From assembly GCF_019578655.1 (NCBI RefSeq), contig NC_063264.1, positions 12,565,213 to 12,629,212 of the forward strand: DNA of 64,000 nucleotides. The letters are read 5' to 3'. A program made the position numbers and the translations under genes. Position 1 is the stretch's first letter, and each line of letters begins with the position of its first letter. The notes under the pieces were generated by a model. That model was not told the DNA's origin, made no database searches, and was given only the letters and a program-made list of their open reading frames with translations. Positions 20,164 to 32,095 of the stretch are shown one piece after another. The stretch comes from Ricinus communis (Eukaryota > Streptophyta > Magnoliopsida > Malpighiales > Euphorbiaceae).

Positions 20164-23100
20164 GGTCCATGATTTGACTTCAGTTTATTCTTCATTATTT
20201 ATTTATTTATTCATATTTAACTTCTAGTTTCTTCTTCTTATGGAATGAGGGCTTTCGCACTATAGAAACTGCATGCAACTGAATACTTGAGGCTAGTGAG
20301 TATATTATTTCCAGTTTCTACCTTATGAGAAATCAAGTTTGGGGTTCATACAAGAACTTTGCAGATTGTTCAAGACTCGCACTTGTAAATGTAGACTTAT
20401 CATGCTAGCAATTGAAAAAATGAGAATAATTGTAGGATTTCTTATCCGATAAGGAAAAAATTGCTAGTTCTTTATTCTCTTTCATAGCTAAGCGTAAGGA
20501 CCAAATCGAATTAATTTAAACACAATGGTAGAAAAAGAACATAATAGAAAGGAAGGACATGAGCGATAAATCTAGGTTTGCTAGTGTGAGTCTTCATAAG
20601 TCTGCAAAGTTCTTGAAAGAACCCATAACTTAATCCTCTGCAAGGTAAAACTGAAATAATATGCTCACTAGCCTCAAATATTTGGTTGCATAGGGTTTTC
20701 ATAGTGCACAAGCCCTCAGTCCATAATAAGAAGAAACTATAAGCAAAATATGAATAATTAAATAAAGTAAGATGAATAAATTAAAGTCAAATCAAGAATT
20801 AGAGAGGAGTTGATTGGCAAACAACTCTCGTAGTCCCAAATTTTATGAGCCAGCTTAGAAAAAAGAAGAGAAATTCACGTGGGTCTACCTAATAACACTC
20901 CACCCAAATTACTTCATTATATGTGTCCTAAATATAAAAATGTATGCATTTCTACTTGGATTAATTAAAAGCAATATGATTTCTCCATCACACACGTGGA
21001 TTTGCCTTTCATCCTGCTTGAGCATCAAGTTATGCTCCAATGCCACCAATGAAGTTTATTAATTACGTCCCCATGATTCCTCAATGAAAACAATGGGAAA
21101 TTTGCATGGGCATACCTAAGCACACTTAAACCCAATTTACTTTATTATATGCCTCACAAATATCAAAACGCATGCATGGAGATGAGCGATAAGTCTATGC
21201 TCGCTAGTGTGAGTGTTAATAAGTCTATAAAGTTCTTAAAAAAACCATAACTTGAATTCCCGTAAGATAGAAAATTGAAATATTATACTTACTAGCCTCA
21301 AGTATTCGGTTGTATACAGTGTTTATAGTGCAAAAGCCCTTATTCTATAAGAAGAAGAAACTAGAACCTAAATATGAATAAATAAATAAATAAAGATGAA
21401 TAAACTAAACTCAAATGAAGATATAGAGAGGAGTTGACTGGTCAACAGCTCCCGTGGTTCCAAATTTAAAAGCCAGCATAACAAAAATAAGGGAAGATTC
21501 GCATGGTCCTACCTAATAACACTCCGAACTGATTTACTTCATTATATGCATCCTAAACATTAAAATGCTCATATTCCTGATTATAACTATAGTGAAATCA
21601 TGAACAAGAGAGGACTTAACTAGTCAGCAACTCTCATAAATTTTATGAGCTGCTTAATAAAAATAAAGAGAAATTTGTATGGGTCTACCTAATAACACTC
21701 TGACCCAAATTACTTCATTATGTATGTCTCAAACATCAAAACACTCACATTACTGCTTGTATTATGCTTGAATTAATTGAAAACAACATGATTTCTCCAT
21801 TACGCTTGTGGATTTACGTCTTGTCCTTCATCATTAAGCTAAATCACAATACCACAAGTCGAGCTTGTCAATTGCGTTCCTATTACGCCAACCCTTGTGT
21901 CATCAGGACTCCTTATTTATATAGGAATAAAGAATAATAGAGATTCTAATGGTGTAAATCCTGAATTATAATATTAGGGCCTGCCACGATTCTTGTCGTC
22001 CATCAACTAATTTTCTTTTTTTCATATTTGTTCAAGCATTGGCATTGGTGTCTATGATTATTGCTTCCATGCACTTTAACTCAACACTCATTTTTATGCT
22101 CTCCAAATAAAACCAAACCATCATACTAGACATAGATTAGAAAGAGAGGCATAAAAGAAAAAAATAAAACGAGAACATGGGTGGGATTTTAGATTCAATA
22201 TGGAAATAAATCAAAAGTTATTTTTTCTTTTCCATGCAGTTAAGCGTAAGATAAAATCAAATTGATTTAAAAATTAAGGGTAGACAAAGAATAGAAAAGA
22301 AAGGAAAGACATGAGTGATAAGTCTATATTCACTAGTGCGAGTCTAGATAAGTCTGCAAAGTTCTTGAAAGAACCCATAACTTGATTTCTTGCAAGGTAA
22401 AAAACCAAAGTAATATGCTCACTAGCCTCAAGTATTCAGTTGCATGCAGTTTTTATAATGCGAAAGCCCTCATTCCTTAAGAAGAAGAAACGAGAAACTA
22501 AATATGAATAAACTAAAGTTAAATCATGAACCAAAGCAGAGTTGACAAGTCAACAACTCTCGCAGTTCTAAATTTTATGAGCCAACTTAACGAAAACAGG
22601 AAAAATTTGTGTAGGCCTATCTAATAACAGTCTGACCTAAATTACTTCATTATATGCATATTGTATTATGCTTGGATTAATTAAGAAATATGATTTCTCC
22701 CTTATGCATGTGGATTTACGGCTCGTCCTGCTTGATCATCAAGCTAAGCCAATGCCAACGGTCAATGTTGTCAACTACATTCCTATGATTCCTTGTGCCA
22801 TTCTTTGTGTCATCAAGAGTCCTCGTTCCTAGAGGAATAAGGAATGATGGAGATCCCAATGGTGCAAATCCTGGATCAAAATATTTAGACATGCCTCGAT
22901 TCCCAGCGTTTTCTCTTGAATCATCTGCGATCATTCGGAGAATGATATCAATACTCCATCAACTAATTCTCTTTCTTTACATTTTTCCAAGCATTGTGCC
23001 TATGATTGCCTCTTCCACGCGCTTTAACTCAACACTCATGTTCATACTAGACATATATTAGAAAGAGAAGAACAAAAGAAATGAGCATATGAGAACCTAG

Positions 23101-23855
23101 ATAGGATTTCATATCTCATAAGGAAAGAAATTGCAAGTTCTTTATTCTCTTCCATGGCTAAGCGTAACGACCAAATGGAATTGATTTAAACACAATGGTA
23201 GATAAAGAACATAAAACAAAAGAAGGACGTGAGTAATAAGTCTAGGTTCACTAGTGCGAGTCTTCAGAAGTCTGCAATGTTCTTGGAAGAACAAATAACT
23301 TAATTCTCCATAAGGTAGAAAACTAAAATAATATACTCACTAGGCTTAAATATTCGATTGCATGTGGTTTTCATAGTGTGGAAGCCCTCATTCCATAAGA
23401 TGAAGAAATTAGAAGCTAAATATGAATAAGGAAATAAAGGAAGATGAATAAACTAAAGTCAAATCAAGAACCAGAGAGAAGTTGACTAGCCAACAACTCT
23501 AACAGTCTCAAATTATATGAGCCAAGTTAACCAAAACAAGGGATAATTCGCATGGGCCTATCTAATAACACTCTGGCCCAAATTACTTCATTTTATGCGG
23601 CCCAAACATCAAAATGTTTACATTCCCGCATAGATTAATCGAAAGCAACATAATTTCTCTATCACCCGTGTGGATTGGCATCTTGTCCTGCTTGATCATC
23701 AAGTCACACTCCAATGCTATTGGTGAAGCTTGTCAATTACGTTCCCATGATTTCTTAACAAAAATAACGAAAAATTCCCGTGGGCATACCTAATAACACT
23801 ACGACCTAATTAACTTCATTAAATGACTGATAAGACATCAAAACACACGCATTCC
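20164..23855. repeat. 1-kb repeat array 1, left part
   Basis: About 240 bases in forward orientation (20170-20405, with cttatggaatgagggctttcgcactat split as tatggaatgagggc and tttcgcactat) switch near 20410-20425 to reverse orientation. Reverse units then follow, with the landmark 'gagcgataagtct' at about 20560, 21185, 22312 and 23230. Spacings of 627, 1127 and 918 bases show that some units have internal deletions. Landmark blocks in order (reverse) are ttcttgaaagaacc, aatatgctcactagcctcaa, agccctcattccataag, gttgactggtcaac, cctaataacactc, tacttcattatatg, and tgatcatcaagct. Confidence 0.85.
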
Positions 23856-24755
23856 TGATGTGAGCTCTATTTACCGAGAGACAGAACCTAAATGAAATTG
23901 ATCCTAACTTTAGGATCATCAAATTTAGTTCTATGATGATGCAACTAAAACTTTTTGATTATACGAAATCAATAACTAGTTATAAAAAGATGTATGTAGC
24001 CACAATTCCAAAAGCTTAAAAGATTAAGTTTTAAAAACTGACAAGACAAGGAATTTGCAAACAATGCAAGAAAACTTGAAAAGTTCATAAAGAACAAAGT
24101 AAAGAAAATAACTCACTTTATTGATAAGAAAATAAATCATACAAGATTGATTGACATAGATGGCCGAATGGAAGGTATTTATAGTCCTCCTACAAACCTG
24201 GAATGACACTAGAAAAGGAATAAAATCACTTAGGAAATAATATATTACTTCCCAAACTAAATAAGAAATAAATTCCTAAATAGCTAAAATTAAGCTAGGA
24301 GAAAGGAAATAAGTCATTTAGGGAGTAAATCATTACTTCTTATCATATAAGAAATTTCCTAAACAACAAAAATAGATGGTGCCACCCCCCCGTTGACTAG
24401 TCATTAAGTTTAAGTTGAAACCCTAATCACTTAAGGAGGTCACACGCATGGGTTTGCTCCTTAATTCCTCCTTGGCCCAACTTGCTTTCTTAGTTCCTTA
24501 TTAACTTGATTTGCATTATTAAGGCCCAGTTAGATTTAATCAAGCCCTATGGTATTAGATCAAGCTAATAAGTCTTGGACTTGATTTTATAGTTGACTCC
24601 TCATGGCTTGTAGTGTCTTGAACCCAAATATTTTTATAAGCCCAACAAGTGCTTCCTTCATCTTCTTGGCCTTTGATCCTGTGATTGGTCCTTCTTGGAT
24701 GTTTAAAGGGTCTTAGGCTCTTGAAGTATATGGACTCTTGGCCTTGGTCACATTA
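23856..24755 (-). mobile_element. Solo LTR (family H) with perfect target duplication
   Basis: This 900-base insertion interrupts a 1-kb repeat unit. It is flanked by ATTCC at 23851-23855 and 24756-24760. On the minus strand it starts TAATGTGACC (mutated TG) and ends ...GCTCACATCA. Its 5' part encodes ITGSKAKKMKEALVGL near 24630-24690, the pol-continuation word of the iMet-primed elements. There is no internal region, so it arose by LTR-LTR recombination. Confidence 0.88.
24175..24184 (-). promoter_or_regulatory. TATA box of LTR H
   Basis: CTATAAATAC on the minus strand in the middle of the solo LTR, a good match to plant TATA boxes and at the same relative place as in the LTR of element B. 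Confidence 0.5.
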
Positions 24756-24760
24756 ATTCC

Positions 24761-25763
24761 TAATTGTATTAATCGAAAGCAACATGATTTCTCCCTTATA
24801 CATGTAGATTTGCATCTCATGCTACTTGATCATCAAGTTACACACCAATGCTATCGAGAAAATTCGCGTCAGCGTACCTAATAACACCCTAGCCAAATTT
24901 ACTTCATTACATGCCTACCAAACATTAGAATGCGCTAATTCCCGCTTGGATTAATCAAAAGCAACATGATTTCTCCCTTATGCACTTGGGTTTACGTCTT
25001 GTCCTACCTGATCATCGTCGGTCAAGCTTGTTAATTACGTTCCCATGATTCCTTATACGAATCCTTATATCATCAGGAGTACTCATGCATCAAGGAATAA
25101 AGAATAATGGAGACCCCTATAGTGCAAATCTCGAATCGAAATCATTAGGCGTGCCTCCATTTATATTATTCCCATTTTTCCTCTAAAAGATTCGTCTGTG
25201 ATCATTCAGAGAATGACATTAATACTTAATCAACTAATTTTCTTTCATTGTATTTGTCCAGGCTTAGGTTCATTGCGTGTGACTACAGCTTCCACATGCT
25301 TTCACTCAACACTCTCATGTTTATGCTCGCCAAATAAAACCAAACCAGCATGCTAGATAGAGATTAGAAAGAGACGTACAAAAGAAATGAATAGAATGAG
25401 AACATAAGTAGGATTATGAATCTGATAAGGAAAAAAATCATGATTTCTTTATTCTCTTCCATATGGCTAAGTGTAAGGATCAAATCGAACTGATTTAGAC
25501 ACAAGAGTAGACAAAGAAGATAAAAGAAAGAAAAGACGTGAGCGATAAGTCCAGGTTTGCTAGCGTGAGTCTTCATAAGTCTATAAAGTTCTTGAAAGAA
25601 CCCATAACTTGATTTCTTCCAATGTAGAAGACTAAAATAATATGCTCACTATTTGAAATATTTGGTTGTATGTGGTTTTTGTGGTGCGAAAATCCTCATT
25701 TCATAAGAAGAAGATACTACACGCAAAATATGAATAAGTAAATCAAGAACCAGAGAGGATTTC
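24761..25763 (-). repeat. 1-kb repeat array 1, right part
   Basis: Resumes the interrupted unit at tattaatcgaaagcaacatg and continues in reverse orientation through gagcgataagtccagg (25540) to tcaagaaccagagagga, where element B begins. A deletion of about 100 bases lies near 24850. Confidence 0.85.
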
Positions 25764-26634
25764 TGATGCAACAAAGACAAGAACTATAAATGATCCTTTA
25801 AGTTTTCAAGGAGGTCGAATGACAAGATCCAAGTCCGAAAGGATGCAATAAGCTTTATTGGGCTTAATTAAAGAAATTTTGAGTGTTCAAACATAACAAG
25901 GCTCGGCCCAAGGCTTAGGATTGCAAAAAGGGACCAAAATCATCAATTTAGTGTAATAAGTTTGGCCTAAACTCAATGGTCCACTACAATTCATTTGAAG
26001 CCTTTTTATTTTTATTTTTATTAGGTTTTCTTAAGTTAGGGTGTCACTAGTTGTCATTTGGAGTGACACAATGGAAGCGCATGGTTAGTTATAATTTGAA
26101 GTTACAAAATGGATGCACATGATTAGTGGTCATTTGGGAGTTACAAAATGAGTGCTATCAATGTAAAAACAACCACTTTTTTTAATGAGTTTTAATAGAG
26201 ATTAAAGGGAAAAACATAGGAAAGCTCAAAAGACATCTATTTAGGGTTCTTGGTCTTGTTTTGGCTATAAATATCAAAGCCAAATTCATTTGTAAATTTC
26301 AATTGATGAATGATAATCTTTATTTGCTCTTTATGAGTGTTTATGCTTAAGTTCTTGCATGAACTTTGAACTTATCAAACTATTAGTATGTGGCGTTCTC
26401 TAATCAAAATCTTGTATTTGATTCTTAACTTATCAAATCATACTTGGTTTGTGGCGTTTGGAGTTGAATTCATGTGCTAGTTTCATTGTTGGAACTAGTT
26501 TTTCCTAACTTCAATTAAGGAGATCCTTGGATTTTGGAATCATCTTGATTGGAGGGTGTTTTCAAGCATTCCATATGTATCTTAACCAAATAGTGATTGG
26601 GGTGTATGGTTGCTAAGATGATGATTTCCAACCA
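25764..26634 (+). repeat. 5' LTR of element B
   Basis: 871 bases, TGATGCAACAAAGACAAG to ...GATTTCCAACCA. It aligns with 31087-31921 along its length, with scattered substitutions and short indels (about one base in ten by eye), so the element is old compared with element D. Confidence 0.92.
26275..26284 (+). promoter_or_regulatory. TATA box of element B 5' LTR
   Basis: CTATAAATAT within ttttggctataaatatcaaag. It is identical in the 3' LTR at 31549-31558, in spite of divergence nearby. Confidence 0.6.
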
Positions 26635-26636
26635 TT

Positions 26637-26654
26637 TGGTATCAGAGCTTGCTT
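26637..26654 (+). other. Primer binding site, tRNA-iMet
   Basis: TGGTATCAGAGCTTGCTT follows the LTR after two bases. TGGTATCAGAGC is complementary to the 3' end of initiator methionine tRNA. Confidence 0.9.
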
Positions 26655-27129
26655 CAAGTTGATGTTTGCTTATATTTGTGTTTTCTGTGTTATTGAAGTT
26701 TCTCATCTTCTTCACTTTTTTCTTTATTTGTGCCAAATTATTTTTGTTTCAATTCCTGTCCTTCTAAGTGCTCTTTCTTTTTAAAGTTTACACCTTTGTG
26801 TTCATAAAACAATTTTTTTTGTCCCTTCTTGTTAATCTCTTTGTTTTGTTCTTAATCTCTTTTCACTTTTGTTCTTATCATAAAAAAATCATAAAAAATT
26901 AAAAAGGTCAAAGAAAAGGAAGGTTTGGATGGCATAAAAACCTTATTCTATTATTTTCTTTCATTGTTTTCTTGTGTATAGCTACTTTAAATTTGGCCTT
27001 ACCTAACAACTTGATCTAGACCAATCTTTCTTTTTCACTCCATTGAATTGCCATAATCTAATTTGTTTTGTTTAGGTGATTAGTTCATCTAAAAACCTAA
27101 AGTAAAAGCAAGAGACGTAAAAGGCAATA
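26655..27129 (+). other. Untranslated leader of element B
   Basis: Between the primer site and the first Gag-like codons. It is T-rich at first (26700-26900), then A-rich, with no coding signal. Confidence 0.6.
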
Positions 27130-28149
27130 ATGGTGAGACTAGCATCGAGAAAAGCCAAGTCTTGAGTGAAACACGAGTGGTGTGACATTTTAATTGAGAG
27201 AAACACATGAGGGAGCTTTTTTATGAGGCTATCCTAACTTGTTTTTCAGTTTTTGCACAATCTCAAAAGAACAAGTTTCAAGTAGTGTTGGAGCATCTAT
27301 TGAGTGAACTTTGAAACTATTACAAGGATTCAGAATGAGCCTAAAATAGAAAGGCAACTAGCCTTTTAACAAGAGGATTATAATGCCAAAGATGACTTGG
27401 AGGATGACCAAGTAACCACTCTTAGTAGAGATGACCATCCTATGAGGCACAATAGAAGATCAAGGCAAGATGGTATAGATCGCAACCTAGGTAGCATCAA
27501 AATGAAAATTCCTTCCTTTTAAGGAAAGAATGATCCTGATGTCTACTTGGAATGGGAGCAAAAGGTGGAGATAATCTTCGAATGCCATAATTATTGGGAG
27601 GAGAGAAAGGTAAAATTTGCCGCCTTTGAGTTTTGTGATTATGCTAGTGTTTGGTGGCATCAATTGTAAAGGAAATGAGACGAAATAGAGAAAGACTTGT
27701 AGGATCATGGATGAAGATGAAATGCATCATCAGGAAAAGGTTCATTCCTAAGCATTACTATAGAAATTTGCATCAATGATTGCAAACTCTCAGGTAAAGT
27801 TCCATGAGTATGGAGGAGTACCATAAAGAAATAGAAATGGCTATGATTAAAGCAAATGTGGAGGAGGATAGAGAGGCCACCACACGACAAGATTGTTCAA
27901 TGGTCTAAATAAGAATATTACTGAACTTATGGAGTTGCAACATTATGTGGAGCTTGAGGATATGCTCAATGTGACCATGAAAATTGAAAGGCAACTCAAG
28001 CGAAATGGTCCAAGTAAGTTTGATTCTAAACTTAATTTGAGTCATAGTTCTTCTAATTGGAAATCAAATTGGAGTAAAAATGATGATAAATTTGCTAAGT
28101 GGATGAGGTTCTTTTGGAGGGGAGACGAATTTTGGACTCAATTCCAAGA
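27130..28149 (+). pseudogene. Gag remnant of element B
   Basis: Translation in changing frames gives the retrotransposon Gag core: KMKIPSF, GKNDPDVYLEWEQKVEIIFE, KVKFAAFEFCDYASVWWHQL (the conserved WW region) and KHYYRNLH, then MFNGLNKNITELMELQHYVE and MLNVTMKIERQLKRNG. Stops occur at about 27521, 27667 and later. The C-terminal zinc knuckle (CCHC) and protease expected next are missing: at about 28150 the sequence changes to an Athila-like LTR fragment. Confidence 0.85.
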
Positions 28150-28441
28150 CACACACTTAATCAATTGTTTCCTATACCTCAATTGTAGACCTTGAGAGAT
28201 CAAATTCATCAATTGAAGGAGGGATTTCACTTGTTCCAACATCGAATTGAAGATCAAGACAAACTTTGGGAGCATTCAAGAGGCAACTAGGTTTGAGATT
28301 TTGAATTTACAAATTTAGGGTCTCTCATTCAGCTTGAAAGAGAAGGGTGTACATGCCTTTAATTTTCTTTTCCATATTTTGTTCCCTAATTGCTTTAACC
28401 ATGAACATGAGTAGCTAGATCTTTTGAACCCATTGGGGTTC
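28150..28441 (+). repeat. Fragment of Athila-like LTR inside element B
   Basis: About 290 bases match positions 430-705 of the family A LTR in the same orientation, with shared words gggagcattcaagagg, agaagggtgtacatgcc and acccattggggttc. It replaces the Gag zinc knuckle and protease region exactly between Gag and RT. Confidence 0.8.
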
Positions 28442-31086
28442 ACCTTTGTTGATGGATTATGCTTAATTTTGCAAGAATATGAAGACTTCTTTCCCGAAGA
28501 TGTGCTTAAAGGATTACCACCAATTCGAGGAATTGAACATCTTATTGATTTCATTCCGGGTGCAAGCATACCAAATAGGCCAACATATAGATGCAATCCC
28601 GAGGAAACAAAAGAAATACAAAGGCAAGTGAGTGATCTTATGGATAAAGGATATGTAAGAGAAAACATGAGTCCATGTGTGGTTCTTGTAATTTTAGTGC
28701 ATAGAAAAGATGGTTCATGGAGGATGTGTTTTGATCGTCCTGCCATCAACAAAATAACGGTAAAGTATCGTCATCCTATGCCTAGGCTAGATGACATATT
28801 GGATGAATTGCACGGTGCTTATAAGTTTTCTAAAGTGGATTTAAAATCTGGATCTAATCAAATAAGAATGCGTGAGATGGAGAATCGCTTTCAAAATAAA
28901 ATATGGATTATATGAGTGGTTAATCATGCCTTTTGCTTTAACTTATGCTCCAAGTACTTTTATGCGATTGATGAATCATGTTTTGCATGCTTTCATTGGA
29001 AAATTTGTAGTGGTTTATTTTAATAATATTCTTGTGTATTTCAAATCTTTAGATGAGCATGTAATACACTTAAAGCTTGTTTTTGATGTGTTAACGTAGA
29101 GACATTATATGCTAATCTTAAGAAATGCACTTTTTGCACTAATAAAATTAGTTTTCTTGGATATATTGTTAATGACAAAAGAATCATGTTGATCAAGAAA
29201 AAGTAAAAGTAATTTGAGAGTGGTTGAAACCTACTAGTGTGCATGATGTTAGGAGTTTTCATGGCCGTACTAGCTTTTATAAGAGATTTATTAAGGATTT
29301 CTCTACGAATGATGCACCTTTAATTGAATGTATTAAAAAGAATGTGGCTTTCAAGTAGGGAAAAGAATAAGATGATGCTTTCAACTAGCTAAATGATAAA
29401 CTTAGTTCAGCACCTTTAGTTGCTTTGCCTGACTTTACTAAAACCTTTGAGGTTAAGTGTGATGCAAGTGGAATAGGTATTGATGGAGTCTTGATGCAAG
29501 AAGGAAGACCAATTGCATTCTTTAATTAGAAGCTAAGTGGAGCAAGTCTAAACTATCCAACTTATGACAAAGAATTTTATGCTTTGGTAAGAGTTTTAGA
29601 GACATGGCAGCACTATCTTTGGTATAAGGAATTCATTATACACACCGACCACGAGTCTTTGAAATATCTCAAAGGACAAGGGAAGCTAGGCCGTAGGCAT
29701 GCTAAATGGGTGGAATTTATTGAATCCTTTCCATACATCATCAAGTACAAAAAAGGTAAAGAGAATGTCATTGCTAATGCTCTATCTAGAAGGTATGCTC
29801 TAATTTCTACACTTGATGCAAAATTATTGGGTTTTGAGTTCATTAAGGAATTATATAATTCAGACTAAGATTTTGCTAATGTATACGGGGCATGTGAGAG
29901 AGGGGGTTTTGACAAGTTCTATAGACATGATGGTTTTCTTTTTTAAAATAACAAGTTATGCGTGCCTCAATCTTCTTTAAGAGAGTTGCTTGTGAAGGAG
30001 GCACATGGTGGGGGTTTAATGGGGCATTTTGGTGTGAGAAAGACTTTAGATGTTAAGTAATCATTTCTTTATCACAAATGAAAAGAGATATTGAAAAACT
30101 ATGTGAAAGATGCATCAGTTGTAAACAAGCTAAATCTAAAGTGACGCCTCATGGGTTGTATACTCCATTTCCCATACCTAATGAAACTTGGGTAGATATT
30201 CCTGTGGACTTTATTTTAGGATTACCTAGGTCAAGAGGAGGGAATGATTCTATTTTTGTTATTGTTGACAGGTTTAGCAAAATGGCATATTTCATTCCAT
30301 GCCACAAGACAGATGATGCAACTCCTATTGCAGGTTGTTCTTCAAAAAAATTGTGAGATTGCATGGAGTTCCAAGGACAATTGTTAGTGATAGAGATGTT
30401 AAGTTCCTTAGCCAATTTTGGAAGACACTTTGGAGCAAGTTGGGAACAAAGCTTCTATTCTAAAAAATTTGTCATCCATAAATGGATGGACAAACAGAGG
30501 TGGTTCATAGGACTCCTTCACAACTATTAAGGGCAATAATTCAAAGAAATTTGAAGAATTGGGAAGAATATTTGCCACATCTTGAGTTTGCATACAATAG
30601 GAGTATTCATGCTACAACAAATTCTTCACCTTTTGAGGTTGTATATGGGTTCAATCCATTAACTCCTATGGATTTACTGCCCTTACCAATTAATAAGGCT
30701 AATTTTGAAGGGAAGCAAAAAACTGAATTTGTTAAAAGCTTACATGAGAAGGTGCATGCTCAAACAGAGAAAAGAAATCAACAAATATGAAAAGCAACAT
30801 AACAAGGGGAGAAATAAAGTTGTATTTGAGCCGGGTGACTAGGTTTGTGTCCATTTGAGGAAGGAAAGATTTTTAAGCCAAAGGAAGTCTAAGTTAATGC
30901 CAAGAGGGGATGGGCCATTCCATGTCCTTGAAAGAATTAATGACAATGCCTACAAGCTAGATTTGCTAAGTGAGTATGGCAATGTGAGTGCTTTTCTTAA
31001 TGTTATTAATCTTTCTTTATTTGATATAGGTGATGAAGTTGACAATGAGGTTGATTCGAGGACGAATCCTTACGAGGAAAAGGGGA
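28442..31086 (+). pseudogene. Pol of element B (RT, RNase H, integrase)
   Basis: RT, 28455-29100: [73 protein letters not shown], and the active-site box as [10 protein letters not shown]. Both catalytic aspartates of YxDD are asparagines. RNase H, 29100-29870: [55 protein letters not shown] zinc-finger region near 29980-30130 holds [14 protein letters not shown] and [13 protein letters not shown]. The integrase core runs 30130-30790 with [46 protein letters not shown] and HLEFAYNRSIHATTNSSPF. The C-terminal domain (30855-31086) has the motif [15 protein letters not shown] but no recognisable chromodomain. Stops and frameshifts occur near 28915, 29097, 29360, 29865, 30353, 30463 and 30787. 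Confidence 0.93.
31071..31086 (+). other. Polypurine tract of element B
   Basis: ACGAGGAAAAGGGGA directly precedes the 3' LTR start TGATGCAAC. It also codes the end of pol (NPYEEKG), so pol reads on into the LTR. Confidence 0.85.
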
Positions 31087-31921
31087 TGATGCAACAAAGA
31101 CAAGAACTACAAATGATCCTTTAAGCTTTCAATGAAGTCCAATGACAAGATCCGAGTCCAAAAGGATGCAAGAAGCTTTTTTGGGCTTAATTAAAGATAT
31201 CTGGAGTGTTCAAACACAACAAGGCTCACCCCAAGGCTTAGGATTGAAAAAAGGAACCAAAATCATCAATTTTTTAGTGCAATAAGTTTGGGCTGAACTC
31301 AAAAGTCCAACACAATTTATTTGAAGCTTTTCTATTTTCATTTTTATTAGGTTTTCTTAACTTGGAGTGTGATTAGTTGTCATTTGGAGTTACAAAATGG
31401 ATGTACATGATTAGTTGTCATTTGGGAGTTACAAAATGAGTGCCATCAATGTAAAAACAACCACTTTTAATAAGTTTTAATAGCGATTAAAGGGAAAAAT
31501 GTGGGAAAGCTTAAAAGATATCCATTAGGGTTCTTGGTCTTGTTTTGGCTATAAATATCAAAGTCAAATTCATTTGTGAAATTAAATTGATGAATGATAA
31601 TCTTTATTTGCTCTTTGTGAGTGTTTATGCTTAAGTTCTTGCATGAGCTTTGAACTTATCAAACTACTTTTAGTTTGTGGCATTCTCTAACCAAAATCTT
31701 GTGTATGATTCTGAACTTATCAAATCATACTTGATTTGTGGCATTGGGAGTTGAATTCAAGTGCTATTTTCATTATTAGAACTAGTTTTTCCTAACTTCA
31801 CTTAAGGAGATTTGTGGATTTTGGAATCATCTAGACTGGAGGGTGTTTTCAAGCATTCCATATGTATCATAACTAAATAGTTATTAGGGTGTATGGGTGC
31901 TAAGATGATGATTTTCTATCA
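31087..31921 (+). repeat. 3' LTR of element B, followed by a primer site
   Basis: 835 bases, TGATGCAACAAAGACAAG to ...GATTTTCTATCA. It is followed after two bases by TGGTAATAGAGCTTGCTTC (31924-31942), which is the primer site with one change. A second internal region therefore once followed. That region is gone: minus-strand RNase H sequence starts at about 31942. Confidence 0.9.
31549..31558 (+). promoter_or_regulatory. TATA box of element B 3' LTR
   Basis: CTATAAATAT, identical to the word at 26275 in the partner LTR. Confidence 0.6.
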
Positions 31922-31941
31922 TTTGGTAATAGAGCTTGCTT

Positions 31942-32095
31942 CGCCATGTTTGTAAAGCTCTCACTATTGTATACATCTCCTTGTCATAAGTTGGATACCT
32001 CAAGGCTGCCCTGTTTAGCGTTTTACTAAAGTAAGCAATTGGCTTTCCTTCCTGCATAAGAACAGATCCAATCCCCAAATCTGAAGCATCACATT
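31942..32095 (-). pseudogene. RNase H fragment
   Basis: About 50 codons on the minus strand: [40 protein letters not shown] and [12 protein letters not shown]. It matches the RNase H part of the pol remnant at 40179-41480 more closely than that of element B. It is bounded left by the stray primer site of element B and right by the Athila-like LTR at 32096. Confidence 0.8.

Larger units (their letters stand above)
25764..31921 (+). mobile_element. Near-complete Ty3/gypsy element B (iMet-primed)
   Basis: The order is LTR (25764-26634), primer site (26637), Gag, RT, RNase H, integrase, polypurine tract, LTR (31087-31921), about 6.16 kb. Protease and the Gag zinc knuckle are replaced by a fragment of an Athila-like LTR at 28150-28441. 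The sequence after the second LTR is not flank but another primer site, so the element was once part of an LTR-internal-LTR-internal tandem. All reading frames are broken, and the RT active site is mutated. It inserted into the 1-kb repeat. Confidence 0.9.

Noticed and set aside
20164..25763. CRISPR-like or short-period satellite array
   Set aside because: Repeats are about 1 kb with no short unique spacers and the sequence is eukaryotic in character.
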